Source: Chamaecrista fasciculata
Taxonomy: Eukaryota; Streptophyta; Magnoliopsida; Fabales; Fabaceae
Direction: 5' to 3'
Length of the DNA stretch: 64,000 bases
NCBI GenBank assembly: GCA_003254925.1
Contig: QANZ01042480.1
Location: 14,318 to 78,317, forward strand
The position numbers and the translations under genes were made by a program. A model generated the notes under the pieces. That model saw nothing but the letters and a program-made list of their open reading frames with translations, was not told where the DNA came from and did no database searches. Every line of letters starts with the position of its first letter. The stretch's first letter is position 1. Positions 12,442 through 24,020 of this stretch are shown in pieces.

Positions 12442-14594
12442 ATGGAGAGACTCTCCAACGCCCAATTTCCTCAAATCAATGACCAATTTCCTCAAGGTTT
12501 AAGAGTTCTCAAGGTGGGAGATGGCAAATTTCATATAAGAATGATTGAAGTTATGTCTTCAGGATTAGATTATCATGGTAAGTATTTTATTTTCTTCTGT
12601 TTTTTCCTCTATTTCCTAATTATCTTTTCTAGTAGTTGGGTATATTTGAATGTTAGTATTTTTTTAATTATTTTAGGTGAATCATAATGAATTGAAGAAC
12701 TGTACAAATTGCTAATAATTTTTTCAAAACAAACTTTTAATGTTCAATAGTTTCGTATGAAATTCGAAAAAAGATATTGCCCATGAAAACCCACCATTTT
12801 CATAAGTATAATCAATGTCGATTATATAAATAAAATGGATTTAAACATGGGATAATCTAAGATGCAAAGTTTGATCTTGACATGTGATGCAAAGGCTGAT
12901 GTGGCATAATTATAGTCATTGATATAATTTAATGCTGAAAAATAATAAAAAAATAATAATTTTTTAACCAATTACAACTGTGTATAGAGTCACACCACTA
13001 CTTACATACAACTAACTCTTTCACGTGTCATTATTTTATTGGCTCATGACTCATTGCATCACATGTCAAGAATCAAACTTTGCATTATAGACTTATCCTT
13101 TAAACATATCTCTTTTTTTGTTCTTATCTTTTTGATATTGTATTTTGTAAATTATACTAACTAATCTTTTTTTAAAAGAAATTTCAGTTACCAAATGTGT
13201 TGACCCGGTCAATGTTATAAAACTGCTGCAAGAGAATAATGGTTGTTTTGATATAATTATCATTAACCATCCTTTTGAAGACATGGAGGTCATCAAAATC
13301 AGTGAATTTATTGAGTGCAACAATCTGAATATTCCACTTATCGGTAAGTGTTAGATAATTTAAATTAATTTCTTATCACTCCTATTTTCATTATGAACTA
13401 ATTAAATAAACTCATTTCTTTTGCATGTTCTAAGTGATTTCAAACGATGGAAGACCAAGTGCTGTGGTGCGTGGACTTCAAAATGGGGCTTGTGCTTCTT
13501 TTGTAAACCCTATAAGCCTTGAAGAATTGAAGAAAATGGTAAAAGATGGAAATTTATGCTGTAATATTGCACAAGGTATTAGTGAAAATATATTGAACAA
13601 CAACGATAAACATAATGATGAACAAAGGAGTGATGGAAATCATGAGGATATTGCACGTGATTTACATACTTTGTTGAATGATAGTACTCCACTATTAAAG
13701 AAGCCTCGTGTGAGTTGGACGCCTGATTTAGAAACAAAGTTTTTCAATGCTGTTGAACACCTTGATTTTGAAGGTATGATGAGCTAATAGTATGATTAAT
13801 TATATGATCAATGATGCATTATATTTTTAATTATAGTTAATTAATTTGGCTTTTATGGTATTGCTTACTAATATTTCAGATGCTGTGCCAAAGAAAATTC
13901 TTCAAATCATGAATGTCCCAGGTCTGACTAGAGAGAACATTGCAAGTCATTTGCAGGTTTTAACCTTAATTCATTCCTTTACTTTTCATTTATGAGTATA
14001 TCAGTTGCGATTTATAAAACCACTATGCGCGGACTAATTAATATTTATGAATAAGACTATTGATGATAATTGAATCTAAAATATTAAAACATTACATTTA
14101 TAGTTATTTCAACTATCCACTATGGTATTGCCTTTTGTCTTTCAAGCTTGCCCTGGTTAATTCAAACTTAATCCCCTCCATACATAGAACATTGAATTAT
14201 TATTCGTTAATAACTAAATCTTTAAAAAACAATTTAAATACTTTATTTTTTACGAAATTGTGAGTTGTACATTCTCTTTGGAACTACTATATTGAACATT
14301 TTTTTATCTTATCTACAGAAATTCAAAGATAAGCCGAAAAGACAAGGCATAGAAGTTCCTCCTCCTCCTCGTAATCGTCGTCGTCGTCTTCTTCGTCCTC
14401 CTCAAATTTGCCAAGTTGAACGTCAATCCGATCTAATTCATCATTATAATAATAATCCCCTCCCTGACAATTCCAATTCCATATCCAAATCCCACCAGAA
14501 CATTCCTCAGCAAACACTCGTGACAATGGAAGATGGTTTTACTACATGGTTACATGATGATTCTAATAATCTCAATTGTTTCAGCCTCAGCTAG
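12442..14594 (+). CDS. Truncated type-B response-regulator-like protein, copy 2
   Basis: Exons 12442-12577, 13188-13343, 13435-13773, 13880-13956 and 14319-14594 join in frame to 327 residues, one fewer than copy 3 because one Tyr codon near the end of exon 1 is missing. Receiver-like and GARP regions are as in copy 1, with the same losses at the acceptor Asp (Asn72) and Lys (Asn122). The GARP region has two further changes, Leu-Gly to Asp-Phe before exon 4 and a Pro in KDKPKRQ just after the recognition helix, which may weaken folding. The protein ends NCFSLS. Intron 1 carries a 250 bp MITE absent from the other copies. The 3' flank to about 15010 matches copy 3. Confidence 0.8.
12849..13098. 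mobile_element. Mutator-type MITE in intron 1 of copy 2
   Basis: A 250 bp insert with inverted ends of about 45 bp (GGATAATCTAAGATGCAAAG against GGATAAGTCTATAATGCAAAG) and a perfect 9 bp target duplication TTTAAACAT (12840-12848, 13099-13107). Copies 1 and 3 have a single TTTAAACAT there, i.e. the empty site. Nine bases is the Mutator superfamily hallmark. Confidence 0.92.
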
Positions 14595-15257
14595 AACTAC
14601 AACCACCTTGCTCCTTACATGACAATTCTGGTTTTGGTGGGATTAGTAAATGTTATTAGGGCTCATCACCTTCCAACAGGCTCAAGCACAATTAGTAGCT
14701 TTTCTACACTTCAAATAATAGATTATCAATTCTGTTCTTGTGGAAGTTATTACTTCAATTAATGATGATGTAATCATACAAATCAATTTCTAATAAAAGT
14801 CTTGTATTTTTTTGGCTTTAGTCTAATAGTATATTTCCTCCTTCTTGTAAAGTTACTTAAAGTCCTAAACCAGGTTCAACTTCATTCCAAAATCAAAAGA
14901 TGGAGACCCATTTATTTTTGTATTTTATGATTTTCTTCACAGCTAAATTGCTTGAGATTATTGAAGTTGCTTGTGAGCAAATAGCTAGTTGAAGATGCCT
15001 CCTGATAGGATGATAGCGGCAATTGTTATAGAATTTTAGACATTTTAAAAAAATATTAACCAAGTTCTTGAATATTACAAAAATTTTCTATCACACATGA
15101 TATCATTAATCTCATCAATTTCTTCCAAATAGGTTCAAAACTCTATTAACATGATCACCATAAATGATATTGATTAATTAGACTTCTTCATAAGCTGAGT
15201 CATCAATTTACTATATATATATTTTTTTTGTTTAAGATCATTGATGGAAAATAGGTG
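14595..15257. other. 3' flank of copy 2 and AT-rich spacer
   Basis: 14595 to about 15010 matches 19904-20330 downstream of copy 3 and probably includes the 3' UTR (AATAAAAGTC near 14792). From 15018 to 15257 it is AT-rich spacer with no gene seen. Confidence 0.6.
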
Positions 15258-15265
15258 CTACTGGT

Positions 15266-15886
15266 TAGGGTGAGTAACCCAATTTACCATCCTGCGAGGC
15301 TGCAGAAATGGGTTGGGTTGGTTCGGGTTCGGGTTGAGTTTAAAATTTTCAACCCACACACTTGTGGGTTGGGTTACGGCTTCATAGTTTCTCAACCCAA
15401 CCAAATCCGTGAACCCGCATATAAATTTATTTTATTTTATTATTTATTTCTTATATATGTTTATGTATTTTTATATAAATCTTGTATGTTTTTCTACGTA
15501 TTTATATTGTTAGTTCTTTATAAATAAAATAGTTTGATTTTAAAATTTACATAATTACATATATTATGGAGAACATTTTAATTGATTTATATTTATATAT
15601 ATAATCTATATTTTCTAACTTTTGTTATGTGTAAGTCTTTTTATTCATTACTCATAAATTTATAATAATATTTTTTTATTATGAAAATTATAAAAAAATT
15701 ACAAACTCAACCCGTGAGTTCAACACAACCCAACCCGCAACTTTTCAAGGTGGATTGGTTCGGATTGAGTTTTAAAATTTAAAATTTAAAAATCCAACCC
15801 AACCCAACCCGCAGATTGATTTGCGAGTTGGGTTGAGATTTTCTTCAAACCAAACCCTAATCCAATCCAGCCTATGCTCGCCCCTA
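15266..15886. mobile_element. hAT-type MITE, 621 bp, 8 bp target duplication
   Basis: Ends TAGGGTGAG and CTCGCCCCTA form inverted termini, flanked by CTACTGGT on both sides (15258-15265 and 15887-15894). Arms are rich in GGGTTGGGTT and AACCCAACCC. Eight bases fits the hAT superfamily. No transposase. Confidence 0.9.
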
Positions 15887-16136
15887 CTACTGGTATTGTA
15901 TTAAAAAATAAATATGGACACTATAGTGCATGTAAGAAAAACTAAGGTGGAGAAGTAATGAACAAAGAGGCTTACAATATGGCTGTCTTGTGGTGGAGTG
16001 TGGTTAGTCTTTTATTATTGCTCTTTTCATCATTCTCTGTGACACTATTTGATACATACATTTGGATGAGAACTTTTGTATTATTATGGTCAGTGCAGCC
16101 TCTAAAGCTAATGAAGATCAATTTCTCTTTCACTTT

Positions 16137-16338
16137 TTTTTTTGGTAACAGAAATTTTAGGTGAGTTGGGCCCCGGGGGCTCACCAAGGCCAGGGCAGGC
16201 CTCAAGGCTCTATGAGCGCTTACAGAGGTACTTATAGATTGCTTACCAACAAGGTCCTCACATCGGCAGCGGGATTCGAACGCACGACCTTGTGGGTTAT
16301 GAGTTGACTCCTTACCAACTGGGCCAACCTTTGTTGGT
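16137..16338 (-). mobile_element. Complete tRNA-derived SINE
   Basis: On the minus strand it runs A-box-like GGCCCAGTTGGTAAGGAG, B box GCGTTCGAATCCCGC, a unique body, then a short A tail (T run at the left on the plus strand). Flanked by a perfect 16 bp direct repeat ATTTCTCTTTCACTTT (16121-16136 and 16339-16354), typical of LINE-mediated insertion. Confidence 0.92.
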
Positions 16339-16354
16339 ATTTCTCTTTCACTTT

Positions 16355-16754
16355 AATTCAAAGGTTTGATGTCTATATTTTGATAGGTCTTCATATATAT
16401 TTTGAAACTAAATTATTAAATAATTAGATGTTAGAAATTCATTTTTATGTCAATTTTTTTATATTTCAATTACTAACAATTTCTTCATCTAATATATATT
16501 ATTTAACTAGTTAAATAACTATACATAAGTAACTCATATATTTATATATATTAATTTATTTCACAAATTATATATATAAATATATATAATATATCTTCAA
16601 TGTACCATAACCCCTTCTCTAAATATGTGTATATATATATATATATAAGGTTACAAGCCTACGCTTAGCTTTTTTTTTTCTTCATAAAAAATAACAATTG
16701 TAACGTTTAATTTCGTCCAAATGGCAAAGGGATGGAGGCGCAGTACCACCTTTT
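16355..16754. other. AT-rich spacer
   Basis: Long TATATA runs (for example 16629-16646) and no coding signal. Sequence switches at about 16755 to the duplicated 5' flank. Confidence 0.5.
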
Positions 16755-18007
16755 ATATATATAACAAATAATAAATAATAAATAATATATTATATATATA
16801 TATTACTTTTAAAAATAGTTGTAAAATAAAGTAATCGAAAATTTTAATCTTTTCAAGAAGTTTAAACTTTAAACTTATCTAGGTCAAAATTTCATTTTGG
16901 TCTTTAATGTTTGTTCAAATTTTGTTTTAATCTTTAATATTTTATTTTATTTTAGTCTTTAATGTTTATAAACTGTTCCATTTTAGTCCTGAATTGTTGA
17001 ATATAATCATTTTTTTTTGTTTCAAGTTTAAATATGACGAAATTAAAAAAAAATTAAAATTGTGAAGAGAAATAAATAAAGCCACAAATCAGTCATGTGC
17101 CAAACAAAAGAGAGAAGAAATTAAAGTTGTGAAGGGAAATAAAAGTAGGAAATAAATCTATCCTTTTCTTTATCACGTTGGTTTTCTTTCTTTTCGCTCT
17201 TGGTGTAAATTAAGAAATCAATAAAACAGAGGGATTCTTGTGGGCCAAATTGTTAACTATGAATTATCGACATTCATATAAATGAGAAGATACTTTAGAT
17301 GAATATTCTTTGGATTCTTTTTTCTAAAATATAACATTTTTTATGGTGTATTTAATCCCTTATGAGTTATGACCTTAATAAACTATATAATAAATTCTCT
17401 TTCTTTATGCTAAGTGATAGCCTTATTTGTTTTTCTTTTTCTTTTTTTTTTCCCTAAATCAACAAACAACAAAAGTCCAGGAAGAGATAATTCAAACGTA
17501 TATTTTAATGATGTGTTTTGTTTATTTATTTATTTTTTTTGATAAAATGTGTTTTGTTTATTATTTGTATGCATGTTAACTAATCTATTTATTAAGAAAA
17601 CATCAAATAATTTTTTATGCGTTATCTTCTTAAATAGTATAACATAATTTTATTTAGTACTCTTTATATTATTTTAGTTTTAAAAAATCGTTTATTATAA
17701 AAATATAGAGAGAATTCAAATATAATTCTAATTTCTGAGATTATTTTGTCATTCTCTCAACATCCTAAACAAAATCTAATTTTAAATTCTGAAAAATATT
17801 TCTTTTGGATAACCCATCTCAAATCTAATTTAAATTTTGGATATAACACATTTGAAATCTAATTTAAATTTTAAAAATCTTTTCTTTTAAATTTTGATTC
17901 GTCCTATATATTCAACCTAAGTTCTTATTTGTTGAAACTTTCTATCTAATTTTTAGTTTTGATTCTTTTTGACTTGAGAGGTACTTTGAGTTGACATCAT
18001 CACTACA
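16755..18007 (+). repeat. Duplicated 5' flank of response-regulator copy 3
   Basis: Counterpart of 3587-4838, nearly identical to the ATG. Copy 2 shares only the proximal few hundred bases plus interrupted distal pieces. Confidence 0.85.
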
Positions 18008-19903
18008 ATGGAGAGACTCTCCAATGCCCAATTTCCTCAAATCAATGACCAATTTCCTCAAGGTTTGAGAGTTCTCAAGGTGGGAGATGGCAAATTTCAT
18101 ATAAGAATGATTGAAGTTATGTCTTCAGGATTGGATTATTATCATGGTAAGTATTTTATTTTCTTGTTTTCTTCCTCTACTTCCTAATTATCTTTTGTAA
18201 TAGTTGGGTATATTTGAATGTTAGTATATTTTTAAGTTATTATAGGTGAATCAAAATGAATTGAAGAACCGTACTGATTGCTAATAATTTTTTCAAAAGA
18301 AACTTTTTAATGTTCTATAGCTTCGTATGAAATTCGAAAAAAGATATTGCTAATGAAAACTCACCATTTTCATAAGTATAATCAATGTCGATTATATAAA
18401 TAAAATGGATTTAAACATATCTCTTTTTTTTTCTTATCTTTTTGCTATTGTATTTTGTAAATTATACTAACTAATCTTTTTTTAAAAAAAGTTTCAGTTA
18501 CCAAATGTGTTGACCCGGTCAATGTTATAAAACTGCTACAAGAGAATAATGGTTGTTTTGATATAATTATCATTAACCATCCTTTTGAAGACATGGAGGT
18601 CATCAAAATCAGTGAATTTATTGAGTGCAACAATCTGAATATTCCACTGATCGGTAAGTGTTAGATAATTTTAATTAATTTCTTATCACTCCTATTTTCA
18701 TTATGAACTAATTAAATAAACCCATTTCTTTTGCATGTTCTAAGTGATTTCAAACGATGGAAGACCAAGTGCTGTGGTGCGTGGACTTCAAAATGGGGCT
18801 TGTGCTTCTTTTGTAAACCCTATAAGCCTTGAAGAATTGAAGAAAATGGTAAAAGATGGAAATTTATGCTGTCATATTGCACAAGGTATTAGTGAAAATA
18901 TATTGAACAACAACGATAAACATAATGATGAACAAAGGAGTGATGGAAATCATGAGGATATTGCACGTGATTTACATACTTTGTTGAATGATAGTACTCC
19001 ACTATTAAAGAAGCCTCGTGTGAGTTGGACGCCTGATTTAGAAACAAAGTTTTTCAATGCTGTTGAACACCTTGGTCTTGAAGGTATGATGAGCTAATAG
19101 TATGATTAATTATATGATCAATGATGCATTATATTTTTAATTATAGTTAATTAATTTGGCTTTTATGGTATTGCTTACTAATATTTCAGATGCTGTGCCA
19201 AAGAAAATTCTTCAAATCATGAATGTCCCAGGTCTGACTAGAGAGAACATTGCAAGTCATTTGCAGGTTTTAACCTTAATTCATTCCTTTACTTTTCATT
19301 TATGAGTATATCAGTTGCGATTTATAAAACCACTATGCGCGGACTAATTAATATTTATGAATAAGACTATTGATGATAATTGAATCTAAAATATTAAAAC
19401 ATTACATTTATAGTTATTTCAACTATCCACTATGGTATTGCCTTTTGTCTTTCAAGCTTGCCCTGGTTAATTCAAACTTAATCCCCTCCATACATAAAAC
19501 ATTGAATTATTATTGGTTAATAACTAAATCTTAAAAAACATTTTAAATATTTTATTTTTTACGAAATTGTGAGTTGTACATTCTCTTTGGAACTATTATA
19601 TTGAACATTTTTTTATCTTATCTACAGAAATTCAAAGTTAAGCTGAAAAGACAAGGCGTAGAAGTTCCTCCTCCTCCTCGTAATCGTCGTCGTCGTCTTC
19701 TTCGTCCTCCTCAAATTTGCCAAGTTGAACGTCAATCCGATCTAATTCATCATTATAATAATAATCCCCTCCCTGACAATTCCAATTCTATATCCAAATC
19801 CCACCAGAACATTCCTCAGCAAACACTCGTGACAATGGAAGAGGGTTTTAATACATGGTTACATGATGATTCTAATAATCTCAATTGTTTCAGCCTCAGC
19901 TAG
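18008..19903 (+). CDS. Truncated type-B response-regulator-like protein, copy 3
   Basis: Exons 18008-18146, 18498-18653, 18745-19083, 19190-19266 and 19628-19903 give 328 residues. Layout: pseudo-receiver 18-133, acidic and Asn-rich linker 134-186, GARP domain 187-247 ([15 protein letters not shown], ending [12 protein letters not shown]), and an 80-residue tail with [15 protein letters not shown] and a Gln/Asn/Ser-rich end. Asn73 replaces the phospho-acceptor Asp; Asn123 replaces the conserved Lys. It is the least altered copy: no intron insertion and a tail shared with copy 2. Canonical type-B proteins are usually well over 500 residues, so this is a shortened form. It could be a constitutive or dominant-negative DNA binder, or a decaying gene with an intact frame. 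Confidence 0.83.
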
Positions 19904-20500
19904 AACTACAACCACCCTGCTCCTTAATTACATGACAATTCTGGTTTTGGTGGGATTAGTAAATGTTATTAGGGCTCATCACCTTCCAACAGGCTCAAGC
20001 ACAATTAGTAGCTTTTCTACACTTCAAATAATAGATTATCAATTCTGTTCTTGTGGAAGTTATTACTTAAATTAATGATGATGTAATCATACAAATCAAT
20101 TTCTAATAAAAGTCTTGTATTTTTTTGGCTTTAGTCTAATAGTATATTTCCTCCTTCTTGTAAAGTTACTTAAAGTCCTAAACCAGGTTCAACTTCATTC
20201 CAAAATCAAAAGATGGAGACCCATTTATTTCTGTATTTTATGATTTTCTTCACAGCTAAATTGCTTGAGATTATTGAAGTTGCTTGTGAGCAAATAGCTA
20301 ATTGAAGATGCCTCCTGATAGGATGATAGCACATATATATAAAAGTTGGTCCTAATTATTTTCTGTAGCATCATTACCTTAGTTTTTGCAGTAAGGAAAA
20401 TTATTAAAATAGGAATCTAGATTGTATACATATAAAGTCAAGTTGGCAATTGTTATAATAAAGATAAACTAGAAATAAAAATTAATCGTAAGCACATCAC
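19904..20500. other. 3' flank of copy 3
   Basis: Matches the copy 2 downstream sequence up to about 20330 and part of the copy 4 relic (for example AGTCAAGTTGG then AATTGTTATAATAAAGATA). AATAAAAGTCTTG near 20105 could be a poly(A) signal. Confidence 0.55.
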
Positions 20501-20518
20501 ACACAATATATTTCATAC

Positions 20519-20550
<32 letters not shown>

Positions 20551-20742
20551 CCCAATGTTATTGTCTGCAATCTTTTTTTAAAAAACTTTCCTTTACTCAA
20601 TTAAAAAACATTAATCACTAGCTCCCTGTCTCCTTCATCCAGTATATTGAAATAAAAATAATACTATTTATACAACTTTAATTTTCTTTACATATAATGA
20701 TCACAATCCTCAGTGCCCGTAAGAATGAATGATTAATCAAGT

Positions 20743-20782
<40 letters not shown>

Positions 20783-21015
20783 ACCTGATTTGGAAATTCT
20801 TCAACTAATTAGCCAACTTGAGAAAATGACAGTATGTATTTACTTATATATATATATATATATATATAATCAAATGACGCCAAATTAATGAATTACTTTT
20901 GTAATCAAGTGTTGTTTGTTTTCCAAATGATTGATTCAATGCATGGCTTAGTGTTTTGTTTTTCTTGTTTGTTTTCTGTTGTGTGTGCCTATTGATGTCA
21001 CAATTTGATTTTAAA
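20501..21015. repeat. AT microsatellites and left arm of a long inverted repeat
   Basis: TA repeats at about 20525-20551, 20746-20779 and 20849-20868. Segment 20650-20825 is the imperfect reverse complement of 23360-23510, interrupted by the TA run. No gene seen. Confidence 0.7.
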
Positions 21016-21024
21016 TTAATTTTA

Positions 21025-21581
21025 GGGTAAATTACATTTTGATACCTTTGGATCAATTCTACTTTGGAATTATGTTCTTTCAAAAGTGACATTTTAGTAC
21101 CCTATTTTATTTGTTGTTCGTACTTTGGTACCCAAAACTCTTTTTTTATACTTATTTATGAATTAGAAAAAGCACGTGCACGTACATGGTAAAAAACACA
21201 AAATCTACCCTCGTATACTCAGATTTCACGATTTAGCCTAAAAAAACACGAAATCTGAGGTTGAATCGTGAAATCTGAGTATACGAGGGTAGATAATGAA
21301 TTTAAGATAATGAATTTCTTGTTTTTCACCATGCACATTGAGAATCGTGTTTTTTAGAGGTTGAATCATGAAATCTGAGTTTAAGATAATGAATTTCTTG
21401 TTTTTCACCATGCACATGACCTGCACGTGCATGTTTCCGTCATGTTGTAACGAAAAGGAAAGTTTTGGGTACCAAAGTGGTAACAGTGAATAGAACAGGG
21501 TACCAAAATGTCACTTTTGAAAGAACAAGGTATCAAATTGGAATCTGTTCATACCTCAAGGTACCAAAGCGTAAATTACCC
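21025..21581. mobile_element. Mutator-type MITE, 557 bp
   Basis: Inverted ends GGGTAAATTACATTTTGATACC and its near complement ending AAATTACCC, with a perfect 9 bp target duplication TTAATTTTA (21016-21024, 21582-21590). Arms carry repeated GGTACC motifs; the centre holds a shorter inverted repeat around CTACCCTCGTATACTCAG. Confidence 0.9.
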
Positions 21582-21727
21582 TTAATTTTATGAAGTTTCA
21601 TATATATTTTCTAACTGTATATTTTATATTTTTTAAACATGAGAAGCACAAATTTTAGAGGAGACCACCAAAGTCCGAGTTTATGTTTATATATGGTGGA
21701 TTATTTCTTTTAATAAGAAAAATAATA

Positions 21728-21865
21728 GGGTAAATTATATTTTGGTACCTTGTGGTTTGAAAAGTGACATTCTGGTACTCTGTGGTATTCTCCATTTACG
21801 TTTTGATACCCTTAGCTTTAATTCTATTAGAAAACTAATGGAACTCGACACTTTTGAGGTTAGTT
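21728..21865. mobile_element. Truncated arm of the GGGTAAATTA MITE family
   Basis: Begins GGGTAAATTATATTTTGGTACC, like 21025, but has no opposite arm; it runs into the LTR-type fragment at 21866. Confidence 0.6.
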
Positions 21866-22329
21866 TGTAAATTTTACCAATTTTGGGGGGTAAAAGGCAA
21901 TTCTAATGCAAAAAAGGCTAAAATTATTGAAACACCCAGAAATATTTAAATCTCTTCAAAATAATCCTTAAAAACAAAAAAAAAATCTAGAAATATAGTT
22001 TATTGACAAAATTTATTTTGTTGGATTCCTTGGGATGAGTAGGTTTTAGATATGCAATTTATTTTTGAAAAATATATATCTATCAATTATTATTTTTTAC
22101 TTGAAATTATTATATTACAGTTTCAGAATAAGAAGTCATATAAAAAATTTTAACTCCGTTTGTTTTCAAATTTTTACCACAAACTTATAAAAATATGTAG
22201 ATCTCAAATTTAATAATTAAAATTTCAAACTTTCGGGTTTGCTGATTTTAAAAAATTTTAAACAAAAAACTTCTAAATTACAACAATTATATTAAATTTA
22301 TTCTACTGAAAATTTATTGTAATATTACA
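21866..22329 (-). mobile_element. LTR-type fragment related to 2940-3335
   Basis: Shares ordered blocks with 2940-3335: TGGGGGGGTAAAA-like start, CAGAAA then AAATC/TTCTTTCAAAA, TCTAGAAATA, TTGTTGGATTC, and a right end TGTAATATTACA. It abuts the response-regulator relic. Confidence 0.6.
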
Positions 22330-22344
22330 TTTGCTACTTTCACG

Positions 22345-22990
22345 GATGGCACCCTCATCAGCCTCAACTACAACTACCTCCTGCATTGCTGCTACAGTGC
22401 TACATGATAATTCTGGTTTTGGTGGGATTATTAATAATAAACTTATTATTAATAATAATGATAATAACATCAACAATAATAATCATCAACATCACCCATA
22501 GCTTTAGAACTCAACAATACTTGGAGGGAGGAATGAATTTGTTGGCCCAAACACAATTAGTAGCTTTCCTACGGTTCGAATAACAGATCATCAATCATAT
22601 GCAAGTGACTTTATGAGTATTGAAGGAACTATAGCTCAATTCTATATTAATTTTAGCACTTATGTTCTTGTGAAAGTTACTTAAAGTAATTATGTAAATC
22701 AGTTTTTAGTAAAGGTCTTGTTTATGTATTTTTTTTTTTGCTTTAGTCTAATAGTATATTTTTATCTAGCTCCTCCTTGTGAAGCCACTTAGAGGCCTAA
22801 ACCAGGTTCAACTTCAAAAATTGGAAGTCAGAAGATGGGGACCCATTTATTGCTGTATTTTATGAATTTTTCATAGCTAGATTGCAGTAAGAAAAATTAG
22901 AAAAATAGGAATCTAGATTGTATAAATATAAAGTCAAGTTGGAAATTGTTATAATAAAGATACACCAGAAATAAGAATTAGTGGGAAGTA
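22345..22990 (+). pseudogene. Response-regulator copy 4, 3' relic
   Basis: Diverged match to the last part of exon 5 and the 3' flank of copies 2 and 3: CAGCCTCAACTACAACTACC, AATTCTGGTTTTGGTGGGATTA, CACAATTAGTAGCTTT, then AAAGTCAAGTTGGAAATTGTTATAATAAAG. Exons 1-4 are missing, and the upstream side is replaced by the LTR-type fragment ending at 22329. An AAT/ATT-repeat expansion sits near 22430-22495. Non-functional. Confidence 0.75.
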
Positions 22991-24020
22991 CTCAAGCACA
23001 CACTATATATTTAAAACTATAGTATAAAATAAATATATCACAAATAAATATAAAATAATTATAATTGTGGACCATATTTTTTAGGAATCCACTTTCATAA
23101 ATCACACATCTCTATTGCTAAATATAAAAAAATTAACAATTACTATTTATTATTAAACTTTTTATTATTTCAAAATAAAAAGTTTTTATCATTTCATAAT
23201 ATCACACATCTCTTATTAAACTTTTTATTATTGCAAAATATAAAAAAAATTAACAATTACTTCATAATATAATTTTAAATTTTAATAATTTAAACATTAC
23301 ATATATATTTGCGTGTCCGAATGGGCAAAAGCCCCTAGTATATATATAGGCCGTCATTTTCTTTAGCTAGCTTAGTTGAAGAATTTCCAAAACATATGGC
23401 ATATATATGTGTAACTTGATTAATCATTCATCCTTACGAGCATTGAGAATTGTGATCATTATAAGTAAAGAAAAGTTGTATATATAGTACTATTTTTTTT
23501 TCAATATACAAGAAGAAGATGGAGCAAATTTGAATGATTATGAATCCATCTCTTCACTCTATTCGGTTTTCACAAGCCCCTCAAGAAGAAAGCTCGCTCT
23601 TTTATCAATTGTATTTTAAATGAGAAAATGAGAAATAACATATAGCATGCTCCAACAATCAAAGCTTTTGGCAAACAAAGTAAGACCAAATAAAAATTGG
23701 AGATACTGATTTAGGCATTTTAGCATTTAGATGCTTCATAAATCAAGTCAGGAAAACAACAATATGCATCAACAATCCAAAGTCAATTGTTTTCAGATCA
23801 ATTCTTCTATACGTATGAAGAGAAGTAGACAACAGTTATCTTTTTGAGTTTTGAGTTTTGACCCATTTCCCCATAATAAAATTTAATGAACAACAGCTAT
23901 CTCAAGTTCAACACTCAAAAATACAAAGACAGTTAGTTTTATATATATCAACAATCCAACAAGGCATGCGTATTACCCTACATGTATGTGACTGTGTAGG
24001 AGAAAATAACAGTTTTATGA
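22991..24020. repeat. AT-rich spacer with right arm of inverted repeat
   Basis: 22991-23350 is AT-rich with short duplicated phrases (CACACATCTCT, AAATTAACAATTACT). 23360-23510 is the right arm matching 20650-20825 inverted. 23520-24020 holds no recognised gene and may include the 3' UTR of the minus-strand gene ending at 24021. Confidence 0.6.

Noticed and set aside
15958..16164. 68-codon frame with a hydrophobic stretch
   Set aside because: It runs into the SINE target site and has no family signature or splice context.
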